Origin: Polytrichum commune
Lineage: Eukaryota > Streptophyta > Polytrichopsida > Polytrichales > Polytrichaceae
Assembly: GCA_950295325.1 (NCBI GenBank)
Contig: OX485807.1
Span: 33,200,440 to 33,264,439, forward strand
Direction of reading: 5' to 3'
Length of the DNA: 64,000 bases
Shown: piece by piece, positions 13,193 through 25,221 of the stretch
How positions within the stretch are numbered: position 1 is the stretch's first letter
Layout: every line of letters starts with the position of its first letter
Notes under the pieces: model-generated
Told to the model about the DNA's origin: nothing
Database searches by the model: none
What the model saw: the letters and a program-made list of their open reading frames with translations, nothing else
Position numbers and translations under genes: made by a program

Positions 13193-14356
13193 CGATCCTA
13201 CCTCTTTAATATGACACGTTTGGGAAACAAACAAAGTGTCATATTATTGAGGTGTCACAATATCAACAATATGACAAATTGGACCTCTTTGTCATAATAA
13301 CGAGGTACTTCATGAAAATACACATTAGATATTTGGCCACATATATAAAATAAATATTCTTTCAAAGGTCTTTACAAATACGGAAATCACCCTCATGAAA
13401 TCCAGTATGTGGACTTCAAGAAGGAATCAATAATCCATTGATGTTGCCGCTTCACAATAAAATCACCGAAGTGCAATTTGTACACCACCCATTACTGATG
13501 TGCCTTTGTCAAAACAACTCAAAATTGATCAAAACTACCACCAAATGATGCGTTATTTCAATAGCTTTCCAGCAATTTGTCAATTAGAAGGATCTGATCA
13601 AAACTGACCTCACAATGTGCAAAAGTAGATAGTTGTTTTGAAATCAACTTCTAAACTCAACCACCCTTCAAACTGGCATATCTATGCCATTACAACTCAA
13701 AATTGAGCAAACTTGTTGCCAAAGGAAGCACATTTTCAATAGCTTTCCAACAATATGCAGATATGAATGATTGGATCAGAAGTGGCTTGACAATGTGCAA
13801 AAGTACATTGTTGTCTTGGAATCAACTTCTAAAACTCAACCAACCTTAAAACGGTCATAACTTTGTCAATACAACTCCAAATTGAGCAAAACTACTGCCA
13901 AAAGAAGCGCATTTTCAATAGCTTCCCAAAAATATGCAAACCAACAAAATATGATAAATTTTGAGCTCAAAATACTCCAAAATAGATTATGCACCTTGGT
14001 TTAGGGTTTAGGTGAAAACTACTACGAAACAAACAAAAACTAATTAATACTTTATTGATTAGGTTTTGAAATATGTTTTAACATCATTTCACATTAAAAT
14101 TTTCTTTCATCCGCATTTCATATGTGAAAGTAACACAATCCCATACGAACTATGTACTTATACATGCGTGGGACCCCACCACATATGCATTTGTTACCTC
14201 TATAACATGACATTTGAAGATACATAATTGTCATATTAACAATGTCACAGTCGTATTATAGAGATCAATTCTAATTAGAAAGTCCGGTTTAAAAAATTTG
14301 TGTCATTATATCGAGGTTGACGTATTATTGAGTGCCGTATTAAAGTGGTAACACTG
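13193..14356. mobile_element. Non-autonomous pogo-like (Tc1/mariner) element, copy 1
   Basis: The left end begins CGATCCTACCTCTTTAATAT after a TA (13191-13192). The right end reads inward CAGTGTTACCACTTTAATAC and is followed by TA (14357-14358). The CAGTnnnACCTC-like terminus and TA target duplication are typical of pogo/Tigger-type elements. Inside each end 'ataatacga/atatgaca' motifs repeat on both strands, as expected for transposase-binding sites. The interior has no transposase but carries tandem repeats at 13506-13960. The left end matches the right end of the copy at 47130-47985, showing one family in opposite orientations. Confidence 0.65.
13506..13960. repeat. About 2.6 tandem units of roughly 177 bp
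   Basis: The phrase 'acaactc(a/c)aaattga(g/t)caaa' recurs at about 13513, 13690 and 13867, giving a period near 177. Each unit goes on with 'gc.(a/t)tttcaatagctt(t/c)cca' and, in the first two units, 'acaatgtgcaaaagta'. The units are clearly related but diverged. They lie entirely inside pogo-like copy 1. The period resembles plant satellite monomers. Only this short stretch is present. Confidence 0.75.
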
Positions 14357-14643
14357 TATAGCACAATGCTGCTTCCCGATAAAGTTGTGACCGCATGTGT
14401 TGATAAAGCCTCAATCTTTCGATGGAGAATCAGATGAGAGTTTTAAAAAATACCATTGGAAGCTCCCCACCTCCACCAAAAAGTGAAGATTCATTCTCTA
14501 ACAAATCAAATAAAAAATTTGATAAACCCAGAGCTCAACCTAGTATTGCTACAAGAAATGTTCACCTCATAGTTAAGAGTTGCAGGCCTTGGATCAACCT
14601 TTGATCGATGGTGATTTAAACGTCATTGTATTGAACATTGCTT

Positions 14644-14854
14644 AAACTACACTAAATTTGATGTTTAGTGTCACTTACTATTCGGAGTTACACATTTCTA
14701 TATCTTTTTACCAAGTAAAGATGTTGATATTTTGTAATGTCCAAACAACCGATTTGACCTTTGTTGGATAAAAAATGAGATGTATAGTAAACAATTATAA
14801 CGTTGCATAACTCCAAATAGTAAGTGACAACTTATATCATGTTTAGTGTAGTTT
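14644..14854. mobile_element. 211-bp MITE with terminal inverted repeats of about 47 bp
   Basis: The left arm begins aaactacactaaatttgat and continues 'tttagtgtcacttactattcggagtta'-like. The right arm, read inward, begins aaaactacactaaacatgat and continues with the same 'gtcacttactatttggagtta' pattern. The termini are related to the palindromic-ended family above, but the interior differs. It lies about 290 bp downstream of the pogo-like copy 1. Confidence 0.7.
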
Positions 14855-15878
14855 TCCGACCAAGTTCTCCTTGCATATTTGATCAATATTGCAAATCTGA
14901 ATGCAAAACAATGTTGAACTACTTGTAGATCATCCATCAATGGGTGGGAGATGCATGTGATAGTTTCGAATTTTGCAAGAATTTCATATTTGATCCATGG
15001 AAGAACATTGAGAGATCATCAATTTGAAAATGGATGGTGTTACTGATCCAAATTGATGACAACACTTGTGATATTCCTGCCAAGGTACCATAATTTTGTC
15101 CTTGACATGTGCCACACTTTGAGGAGCTTGGTTTCAAGGTTGGTTCTTCTTTATTGGTTAGAACCATCTATGTTCAACTCCGATTGGAAACGCAGGTTTT
15201 TAAGCCTTGCAAAACCGCCATCTTGGATCAAAAGTTGGAATTGGACGCTTACAACCAATGAAAAGAGGGATCAACCTTGAGACCAAGCTCCTTGAAGATA
15301 CACACATGTCAAGGCTTAAATTCTTTTACTTTGGCTTAACAAACTCCATTTTGAAACCAACAATTTTGAACGTGTGTGGCTCCACATGAGATTTCACCCT
15401 AAGGGCATGTACCTTGAGATTAAACACGGTATTTGTGGAAATGTCACATGGCATGCAAAAATGTCACAAATGCCGTTTTCTTGAGTATGAGGAAGGCTAG
15501 CTTGAATTGGTCTTTGGAGGTAGCTTTTTCCAACTACATCTGGATATATTTGCAAAATGCTAGAAGCATGTGCAAGTAATACCAAGGGAAGATGTATTTG
15601 TATATCACAAATTTTATGTTTGTCGTTGTTACTTCAAACACTCTTCATAGCAATCAAAACATAACATTCATGATATAAAGAGACTTCCTCTATACTCTAT
15701 GAACTTGTACCATAGGTGCCCATACAAAATTAGTTTTAATATATAATTTTTTTCCAAAGTTGAAGTGCACTCCACAAGACTAGAAACTGAGTTGTGACGT
15801 TTTCACAATTCTTGTGTTGACTACAAAAGAGATATTACAATTTTATGAAGATATGTGCCATGCACAAGGGAGTTGGTC

Positions 15879-16125
15879 ATTGAACTTACATGGGGGAACA
15901 TATGTGTGAAATTCAACTTTTGTAGTAGTAGCCACACATGTAATAGTAGATGTTGCTTTTAAACGGATGACGCATAGTAGTAGTAGTAGTAGTAGTAGTA
16001 GATAGGTCAAGTCTTGAACTTACGTGGGGGAACACATGTGTTAAATTCAACTTTTGTAGTAGTAGACATTGCTTTTAAATGGATGATGGATAGTAGTAGT
16101 AGTAGTAGATAGGTCATAGGAATTT
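15879..16125. repeat. Tandem duplication of about 130 bp with two (AGT)n tracts
   Basis: Two units start 'ttgaacttac(a/g)tgggggaac', pass through 'attcaacttttgtagtagta' and 'gcttttaaa(c/t)ggatga', and end in an AGT microsatellite (15975-16001 and 16091-16109) plus 'agataggtca'. The tract lengths differ between units. Confidence 0.8.
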
Positions 16126-16129
16126 TGAA

Positions 16130-16495
16130 GAAGTCATAGGACTTGTTTGGGCCACATCAATAGCAATTTCATCATTGAAGTGTGCATCAAAGGTGAATTA
16201 ATTCATGTTTTGCATCCTAGTACCTTGGTGTAAGTGTCACGTGTTGATAAATATGTTTTATTATGTCCAAGTCTATTTTTAAACGTTCCTTTTTCATGTA
16301 GCCATGTTGTTATGTAATGTTGGTCCATGTTTGGTGTCATACGTAAAGTTATACAATTGGTATGCAATACATCTTTAGTTTTATTGGTACACACTTGAAT
16401 CATGAGTGTGAGGGAAAAAATTGGGATCATTTTAATTAAATTTTGTTGTCCTTTGCATTCTTTAATCCTAAGGTCAGCAATTCTAACAACAACCA
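16130..16495. mobile_element. Partial reverse copy of the 21.2-kb element interior
   Basis: Motifs shared in opposite orientation include 'gggaaaaaattgggatc', 'ttgttgtcctttgcattctt', 'catgtttggtgtcat', 'taccttggtgtaagtgtca' and 'gtttgggccacatcaat'. The terminal inverted repeats of the 21.2-kb element are absent here. Reading frames are broken. Confidence 0.6.
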
Positions 16496-18384
16496 TAGAT
16501 ACAATACATGAATTAAAATGATATCTTAGATAACCCTAATCCTTGTTAATTAACTTTGTCCCTTTATTGATTACGGATTATTAACTATAGGTATGATCCA
16601 AAATGTGCTCCACAATTCAAATCTAAGCACACCAACTATGTAAAGTTATTTACTTTAGTTTGTTATTTGTTAGGCATTCCTTCTTGGTACCCCAATCGGA
16701 AATGGACCGGATGGCATCACATGTTTATTATTTGGATGAATGGACCTTGGACAGATACATGGGATTTGACCCTAAAGGATGCATGTCATGAATCCACATT
16801 TTGGAGCAACAACATCAACATTCGGAAGAACACTACCTTAATTATCCCAAATAGTGAGGGAGGGCTAATAATGAGTGTGGAAAACTAATGAAGGAAATAA
16901 TTTATTTTAAAAAAAATCATGAAATTAGTGCCACCAAAAGATCTAGGTAGCGTTGTTCATCCCAACACTATTCATTGAAATACTATTCATAACATCGTTA
17001 TTCATTGAAAGCACTCTCACTTAGCACTATTCATTGCCAAGCACATGTTTCCATATAGTTTTTTTTTTATCACTCCACAAACATCTTAGAGCACGCACTG
17101 ATTTTCTTGAAACTATGATAAATGAGCATGTATTCATGAATTTAGTGTCACTCAATAAAATTTCAACCCTCAATAACATTGAGATTTGACTAAATAGTGT
17201 GTGCTAAGGGAATTAGTACCACCCTCACTAATTGGGATAATTAGTGTACTTTGAAACAAGTGATCTTACCACATCACCCATTTCTATCTCTAACGGATGG
17301 GCGGGTGCATGGATATGACCCTAAGGGTGCAACCTTGAGACTACAAAATGCAACAAGTGATTCCAAGAAGACACTTGCCATTTGTAAGGAGGCTGGTGGT
17401 TCATATGGGTTGAGGTACGTGTGATGGGCCCAAATTTCTTAGTAGCAACATTGATACATGGAAGAATGTTGCTTCAAAACCAAAGGAGGCATAACACCTT
17501 ACGATGCATCACGGAACACCGCAATCAGCATAAGGCCAACGGGCTCACATTCATGCTGGTACTTAAATACATGCATAATTTTTTTTTTTATAATTTTCTT
17601 TGCTTCAAAACCTTGGGAGGGGGGGGGGGGGACTCAACATACCGCATATGAACTAACATGAGTGTAAGAAGGGGTACTATGTGAGGCATTAGTGTATAGA
17701 GTATACATAAGGGAGAGGTATTGTTTTTCTCTGATGTGTATTTTTAATAAGGCTATTGAGAATTTTGAAGTAAAGGTAGATTTACAAAAAGGTCTCCTAA
17801 AGTTTAGAGGAAGAATTGACAATAGGAAGTGTTAGTTTCATCTAATTCATGCTTTCATCCATTGTCGTCATATGGTAAAAGTTCTCAATAACTATGTGTC
17901 CATTCTTGTTATGCTTTTGCATTTGGGTTGTAGATTTTTACAAATTGGAGGCTTTTAGAGTGCTTTGGGCTCCCTTGAGTTTTTCTCTCCAAGTTGTGGC
18001 TAAGTTTTTGTGCTCTTGTCTTTATCCGTTTCATGCAATTGTTGAGTTACATGCTAATATGCTATGAATAAAATAAAATAAATCAATGACTTTCTCCTTG
18101 GAAAGTGAAAGTGGGTTATATTTGTAATAAAGGCTAATTTAATTCATGATTTATATCTTCTATATAGTGGAAGCATTTATCACATTACTTGGTATAATTA
18201 GGGTATAAATACATGAGTCCATTTTCTAGCATGTTGTTTAGTACGTAAACTTGTCATATAAAAGGGGGTTTAATTTCATAGTAACCCATGCACGTCATTT
18301 AGGTTTCCAATGAAGTGTCCAACCCCCCCCCCCCCCCCAAAGTTAAAAACAAATGATGTCACTACAACAATCCTATTTATCACT

Positions 18385-19160
18385 GACGGGTGAACATGTG
18401 CAAGGGATTTGACCCTAAGGGCATACCTTGAGACAAGATTAGACAATTCACACTAGTAGGATGCATGCCAAGCATTAGGGGGCTTGTGGCCCCATCATTA
18501 GGTGGCTGATGTATGTCACTGATGGTTTGAAATTTTGTAGGAAAAACATTATATAGATGAACACTCCTTTAAAAACATGTGATGTCCCCGCATCATCCAA
18601 TTTTTCTTTGACATGTGGACATTTGCATGGGATTTAACCCGAAAAGCATATCTTGAGATCTTACACCAAAAAGGTGCATTCCATGCACAGGGGGGGTTCT
18701 TCAATCTAGATGAGTGATGCATGTGATTTAATATTTTTGTAGCAACGACTGGACATGGATGAACATTACTTTAAAACCCCATGATGCCACCACATGGCAT
18801 CACATCGCTCATGTCCTTGATAGGTGCATGTGAGATTTGACCGTAAGGGCACACCCTTTGCGACCACAATAGACAAGTCTTGATACCGAAAAATGTGGGT
18901 GGAGCATGTGATGGTTTCAATACTTAAAAGAAGCAACAATGTGCATGGATAAACATTGTTTCAAAGACAGGGGTCGTGGCCGGTGATGTCACCACATCAT
19001 CCGATTTACAATTTTCTTTTCTTCCCTCAACATGTGGGCGGGTACATGAGATTTGACCCTAAAGGCTCATGCACATACAAGAGAGCCGGTGGTTTTCATC
19101 TCGACTCTCGAGTGGGAGATGCGTGTGACAGTCTAGTATCCCAATGTCTGTAGCAGGAGC
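18385..19160. repeat. Degenerate tandem array, about four units of roughly 215 bp
   Basis: The core 'gatttgaccctaagggca' (with variants) recurs near 18409, 18630, 18833 and 19050. It is followed each time by a diverged unit containing 'aagcaacaa..gcatggat(a/g)aacatt' and 'gatgtc(a/c)cc(a/g)catcatcc' motifs. Dispersed relatives occur near 15388, 16766 and 17308. Frames are broken throughout. The origin (satellite-like or decayed transposon) is unclear. Confidence 0.6.
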
Positions 19161-21238
19161 ACGGAGAAACTCCTTCAAGGGCCCGAAACCGAGGGGTTTT
19201 AGTTTGTTTGAAAACGTCTTGGACACGTGGATGTGGCTGAGTGGGTGGGTGTCGTGTGTGTACTTTGACACCACCCTCCGAGTAAGGTAAAAATTGAAAG
19301 GCGGATGAGTGTTGGCTGTCTTTGCTACCAACGGTTACCGTGGATCAGGTTGAAAATGTCTTGATTCCGGTAGCACTGTCTTCGATACACTACTAGCTTG
19401 TGGCCACTCTTGTTCTTGTGTGCACGACAACATCACCACCAGTACTTCGCTTTTAACCATCAGCAATACGGCCGTGACAGTGTTCTGCCGTTTTGAAACG
19501 ATCCAGTAGTGAGTTCGTTGTGGTGACGTGGGCAATAACTGTGCGTGCATGGAGGAGGAGGAGTGGGAGTTGGAGCTCTTCTTGTTCTTGTTCTTGTTCT
19601 TGTGGTGTTTGAGATAACTGCTGCTGCAGCAGCTTCGTGGAGGTGAAGGAACAACCTGGTCGTGCAACGGGAACCAAAAGCCTGGCTCTCTGACATGGAC
19701 TACTTAGTAGCCTAGTTGAAAGCCTAACTTAGCCTTCACCGTTGCCAAAGCCACATTATATATACAGTACACCCAAATTCTATTGTGTGAGATCGATTCA
19801 GAGGTTGGTTAGTAGTACGCAAAGCAAGCTAGCTAGCTACAATGTCAAGATATTAGAGGGAGGGGCCGGCCGGGCCCATCGATCGCAGTCCAGTAGTTTT
19901 TGGTCAACAGATCGGAGCACCACCCTCACGACGGCCTGCAGTAGGTTCGATTAAAGATCAACATCAAAATTAAACCCATTTTCTCGCATTAACGGTGACA
20001 CGGGATTCCATCCAAAAGCTGCAAACCTGCTGCATGCAACTGCCACGTGAGGCTTCGCCAACACAGTCTTGGAGGATGACACTCAATCACAACTTCAAAC
20101 TCGGTGTTCTGGGTTGCATGATCTGGTGGTAGCATGCAAAAATACTAAACTACCTCTGAAATTGGGAACCAGGAGTGCAGATCAGATCGGCTGATATCCG
20201 ACTCAGAGACCTTGTCAACTTGGCATTCAACGGGATAATTGGCAGCTGATAGCTTGACCCACCACAATGTTGCTCCGTATATGCACAAATAGAAGTCATC
20301 AACTTATCATGAGAGTACTAAAGCTTGCTTACTACATAGAGGGCCGTGATACATAGGGTAGATGGTGCTAAAACTGTCACCCTAAGTGCCTGGAATAGAT
20401 CTTCAGTCACTAGCTCGTTGAAGTTCTAGGTGTTTCTTGTTAGCAGTTGAAAGGGGATTCCAACGCACCAAAGTGCGTATTATTCGAATCCCTTATGCAA
20501 AAGTTACAACGGTTCAAAGTTTTTACTGGTAGATGCCCTAAGACTAACACTGGAGCCTGATTGTGTCAAGGTGGTGGGCGTTCTCATAATCGACATGTAA
20601 TATTAATTGTGCAAGATTTTAGGGCATGGCTTAAGGGTGGGGTTAGCACCCTCTCTGTTAACATTATTCAGATGTGTACAATTATTCTCTCCACCTACGA
20701 ATAAAGTTGCAAGGGTGAGGAACCAAATGCAAATTCAAGGTATATACAAGAACGATTGTTCGAGAGTTGTGCACAAATGGAGTAACCTCTTTGAAACGTG
20801 AAAGATCAAAGGGTTGTCCGGAACATGTTACTGTGTTGCTACATTGAGTATCAACAAATGAAGAGAGAGCAAATTACCTTTTTTTAATTCAAAATTTTTG
20901 CTACGTAGACTAAAGCTAGTTGTTGGCCACAATAATCTCACATGAATTGCATGCGATTGGTGTTGCACGAATAATTAGATCCAAACAAACCAAGAGAGGG
21001 AGTGAGATGACGCTGACGTTGGCGTAAATGAGACGCGCTTCACCTTTGGGGGTTAATCTTGATATATAATTCATGTTCAGACAATCGAGCTCGCGGCTGC
21101 AATCAAGGTGAAGCATCCCTCATTCACACCAACCCAAGAAGGCCAACATCGTCTCTCATGTCCAATAACCGCAAAAAGTCAAAGTACAACAAATTGATGT
21201 GAGTTGCACCAATGCTAAAAAAAAACCTATACCCCTAT
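19161..21238. other. GC-richer intergenic stretch, no supported gene
   Basis: 19160-20250 has higher GC, a 'ttcttg' hexamer tract (about 19577-19605), a TATA-like 'ttatatatac' at about 19756 and overlapping ORFs with low-complexity sequence. Nothing matches a protein family I know. It could be a promoter or decayed gene. Confidence 0.3.
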
Positions 21239-22039
21239 GGGGGCATTCACGGTTGGGGTACTACTTTTGGGTGTCTAACGGAAAAAGGACTTTTTTAGAT
21301 AACTTCACATGCTTGGTATGCTTAGATTTGTATTGTGAAGCATATTTTGGATCATACCTACAATTCATACTCCATATTGAGTACACCGACAAAGTTAACT
21401 TAGAAGGAATAGGGTCATCTAAGATATCATTTTGATTCCTTAAAGGACATTTAGGAGTGTTGTCTTAATTGTTCACCTTAGGATCAAGGAATGAAAAGGA
21501 CAACAAGAATTAATCGAAACGATCTCAATTTTTTCCTCACAATCATCGTTCAAGTGTGTACCAACAGAACCCAAAATATATTGAATACCAATTGCCCAAC
21601 TTTACATGTGGCACCAAACATGGCCAAAAATACATATAATCACGGCCACACCTAAAAGGAAAGTCTAGTATTAGAATTGGACAAAAAAATTATATGAATG
21701 GACACATGACACTTATACCAAGGTACCAAGATGCAAAACAGGAAATAATTGACCACCAATGCACACCTAAATAGCAAAAAATGCCATTGATGTGGCCCAA
21801 ACAAGTCATTTGACCCCTTTTCAAGTTTTATGACTTATCTACTTATTTCATAGGGAATTTCTCTATTATTGGTGATTACTTGATAATAAATAATATCTTT
21901 CTTGATATAGCCTATGAACTATCTACTTATTTATTTAAAATTTATTGATCAAATAATAGTAAATCATGATAAACGCTGAAATCCACTAGTCCTTAAGTCC
22001 TTTGTCCCAAAAGTAGTACCTCAACCGTGAATGCCCCCC
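21239..22039. mobile_element. 801-bp DNA transposon relic with 33-bp terminal inverted repeats
   Basis: The left end is GGGGGCATTCACGGTTGGGG followed by tactacttttggg. The right end, read inward, is GGGGGGCATTCACGGTTGAG followed by gtactacttttggg. Both ends are flanked by TAT (21236-21238 and 22040-22042), a possible 3-bp target duplication. The interior has no intact ORF. Its 21465-21800 part is homologous, in reverse, to 16130-16490. Confidence 0.75.
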
Positions 22040-22042
22040 TAT

Positions 22043-23752
22043 CAATTGGTGGTAAATATGTTAATTTAGCCTAATTAGGCAGTTTTTAAAATAATTCAAG
22101 ATTTGTGATGCTAAATCCACAATCAAACCAACTACAAGATGGTGACAAGACAACTAATTTTGGTTATAACAAAGTCGATTGAGTTTTCACTTTGGTTTAG
22201 ATTGGTGAGGTGTCAACTCCAATAGCAAGATGTCTACAATTTATATAAGTATTTAATGTCACTTACTATATTATATTATGCAATGCTATCACTTTTACAT
22301 TTTTTACACTAATCATTTGATTTAGGGTGTTATTAAAGTTGGTGTGCCATATGAATAAGAGCGGTCTTCATGATTTGTCATGTAGCATCAAATGTCATAT
22401 GACATCCTCTTTGATTGCCACCTAGCAATTACAAGACAACTAATGTGGGTCGATGATGAATAGTGTGGGCCACACCATATCAAATGTTTAGTGTAGTCTG
22501 GACATGTGTTGGATTGGTATGAAGGGTTTTTACAAAACAAAACTGCAACAACATCAAAGAACCTACCCAATTGGTAATGAGAATGTAATACTAGTTAAAT
22601 ATTGATACTTGGTGGTTATCACAAAATAAGAGTCTATAAATACCCAAGTTGTTTTCCAGACTGATATACATGACACTTAAGTACAGATAGCCATATGGTT
22701 ACAAAACCGGATGATCTCATCAAGAGGTTTGAATAAAGTTTGCTTTTAGATAAACACCTCGGAGTTGGCACATAGGAACCCCTTGACCCCTTCTAGCTAT
22801 TGTAAAACTCATGCTATGGTAGAGGGTCCTCAAACCAACCCTTTGGTTCATTTAACATGCATATAGCATCCTAATTATAATAGTGGGGGAAAATAATTTA
22901 GCAAATGGAAGCAAGGTGTCATAATGTTTTTTTAAATCAAACAAATCATCACAACATAAATATAGTAGGCAATTTGTTTCCCAACATGTACTAGCTTCTT
23001 AATGTTTTCCTATAGGGCTAGAGATTTGTGGTGTCTACATAAAATCATCAATCAACAAGGTTAAACCCAACAAATTGATTTGAGTCCAAAAACAACTATT
23101 TTAAGATCATTTGATTACGAAAATGGCATCAAAAACCTGAATTAGTCTAGTGGACTCCTATTAGATTAAATCGGCCCCCAACTTTGTAGGGGACTCATTT
23201 TGATGAGAGCCCCTTCATCCACAATGGATGAGTTTACTTAAATGGCACAAACCCCAAACCCCAAACTCTCCTATAGAGGGTGCTTGACTAGGCCATTGGG
23301 TAGCTACAAAGCAAGTCTTTTATAATATTATTACGTCCCTTCCTAGCCCTTTCCCATCCGATTCTACCCCATAGCTAACCTCTTAGAGTCTTAGGTGCCT
23401 GCCACACGGCAGGCACCGGTAGCAGGCCGGCTGGCTAGGGTTCGACCTAGGGTTGGCGCTGCCACGTCACTGCCTCCCGTCGCTCCTTGCTCCACGAGGG
23501 GCCCTGACTCAGCGGCAGTTGAGTCTTCCCGGAAGCTGCCTACAGCTGTAGGCGAGTAGGCTCTCTCGGCGCCCAGGCAGCAGACCTTCACATTCCAGGG
23601 GCAGCAGGCTCTGTGAATAGGGGCTTCACATTAGAGCTCACGAAACAGAGGCAGGAGACTTCACATTAGAGCAGGATTCACATCATTGCTCGTAGCTAGC
23701 AACATCGCTGCTCACATCGGCTAGCCCCGATTGCTAAATCTTCACTTGTAGG
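22043..23752. other. Intergenic stretch upstream of the Harbinger transposase
   Basis: This stretch starts with a probable diverged MITE (22235-22497, listed separately). From about 23390 it becomes GC-richer, with short repeats such as the GTGCCTGCC/GGCAGGCAC inverted pair at 23395-23416 and repeated 'cttcacattagagc' at about 23626-23675. Codon-like texture begins only at the transposase. It may contain the left end of the Harbinger element, which I could not define. Confidence 0.4.
22235..22497. mobile_element. Probable diverged MITE related to the 14644-14854 copy
   Basis: The left side has 'atttaatgtcacttactat', as in the 14.6-kb element. The right side ends 'caaatgtttagtgtagtc'. The two ends are inverted relative to each other, but divergence is high and the element limits are uncertain. 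Confidence 0.45.
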
Positions 23753-25221
23753 TTGACCACTCGCCGCTCCGGGTTGAAGGGTGGATCTTTTCAACAAAAC
23801 CCAGTAGGCTATCAACATGGATACCGATATCAAGAAGCTCGTGATTATGCTTGTTTTTCAACTGTCATTGCTTTGCACGATGGAAAGTTTGGAGAGAGAG
23901 GCATGTGTCATATCTTTATGGCATTGGTAACAAATGTGTCATGTGATGGTCGCAAACTTAGGCTTGAGGCGGATGCTCATAAGGCGGCCAAGACGACTAT
24001 GGGCTCATGAGAGAGGGTTGGGACAACCGGGATTCTTTGATCGAAACCTTCTTGACTCCTTCAATGCTAGGGAATTCAAAGTCCGCATGCGGAAGGATGT
24101 CTCCACGTTTGAATACTTGTGTTCGATTCTTACACCGTCATTGTTGAAACAAGACACAAACATGCGGTCTGCAATTCCGGTTCAGGTGAAGGTGGCGGTG
24201 GCGATTTCACGATTGGCCACAGGTAATTCCATGCAAACCATTGCTGATTTGTATAGAATTGGCCTTTCAACTAGTCAATTGGCAGTCACCCAGTTTACAG
24301 GGGCAATCAAATCGATCCTCTTGAAGAAATTTATAAGATGGCCCTCTATATCTACCATGGAAAATTTGCAAGTGAGTTTGAAAACTTGCATGGGATACCA
24401 TATGTGGTTGGGGCAGTTGATGGCTCACACATCCCCATCGTTGCCCCACGTTTCCATGCGGCAGATTATTACAATCGGAAAGAATTTCACTCCATACTAT
24501 TACAGGGTGTAGTGTCTAGTAAATGTCTTTTTGGGACTTTGACATAGGCTAGGCTAGGTCATTGCACGATGCCAACTTGTGGGGGAGGACGGCAATTGGT
24601 CAGTTTTGTGAAGCTGGTAAGCTATCACTATTTGCTCTAGTTAGGGATGCAGCCTACTCATGTAGACCGTGGATGCTGGCTCCATATAGGGGACACAAGG
24701 ACGGCCTAAGTAGAGAAGAATATCACTGGAATTTTGTGCAAAGCTTCATCCGCATATGCGTTGAGTGAGCTTTCGGAATGCTAAAGGGGAGATGGAGAAT
24801 TTTGTTGAAAATGATTGACGTGCACTTGAAGAATGTGCCTGAATTGGTTAATACATGTCTTATTCTACACAACATGTGTATTATTTTTTTAGACGAATTT
24901 TGGAAAACCGAATAGATGCAGGAGGCAACGGAGGAAGTACATAATGGACTGACAATGGGTAGGGCTTCAGGACAAATGGCACATGAAAGGCTTACAGTTG
25001 CTAATCATGCATTGCACACCTTGGCTAGCATCGAGGAGACTTCTAAAGACACATTGGAATACATTTCACAAGAGGCGGCAAGAGAATTCCAAATTTCAAT
25101 GAGCACGGATGGCAAAATATTCAAAGAGTTGTGTACGCGAAGGAATGGCATTGCAAAAAGCCTATGGCTTGCAAAAACAAAAGCTGTCATTGCAGAGACG
25201 TTCCCTATGGACGTCGATTAG
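23753..25221 (+). pseudogene. Harbinger (HARBI1/DDE_Tnp_4) transposase, broken by frameshifts and stops
   Basis: The translated pieces match a Harbinger nuclease in order. First comes an N-terminal helical part (RMRKDVSTFEYLCSIL, MRSAIPVQVKVAVAISRLAT). The DDE core follows: GAVDGSHIPI with first Asp codon 24419-24421, LHDANLWGRT with second Asp 24568-24570, and the CVE/AFGMLKGRWRIL region with Glu 24763-24765. A C-terminal tail then runs to 25221. Damage: frame changes near 24000, 24350 and 24530; TAG at 24550-24552 (in the position of Trp in an IGWAR-like stretch); TGA at 24766-24768, directly after the catalytic Glu where the family normally has Arg; and TAG at 24913-24915. The enzyme cuts and pastes the element in the nucleus, but this copy cannot encode it. 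Confidence 0.8.
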
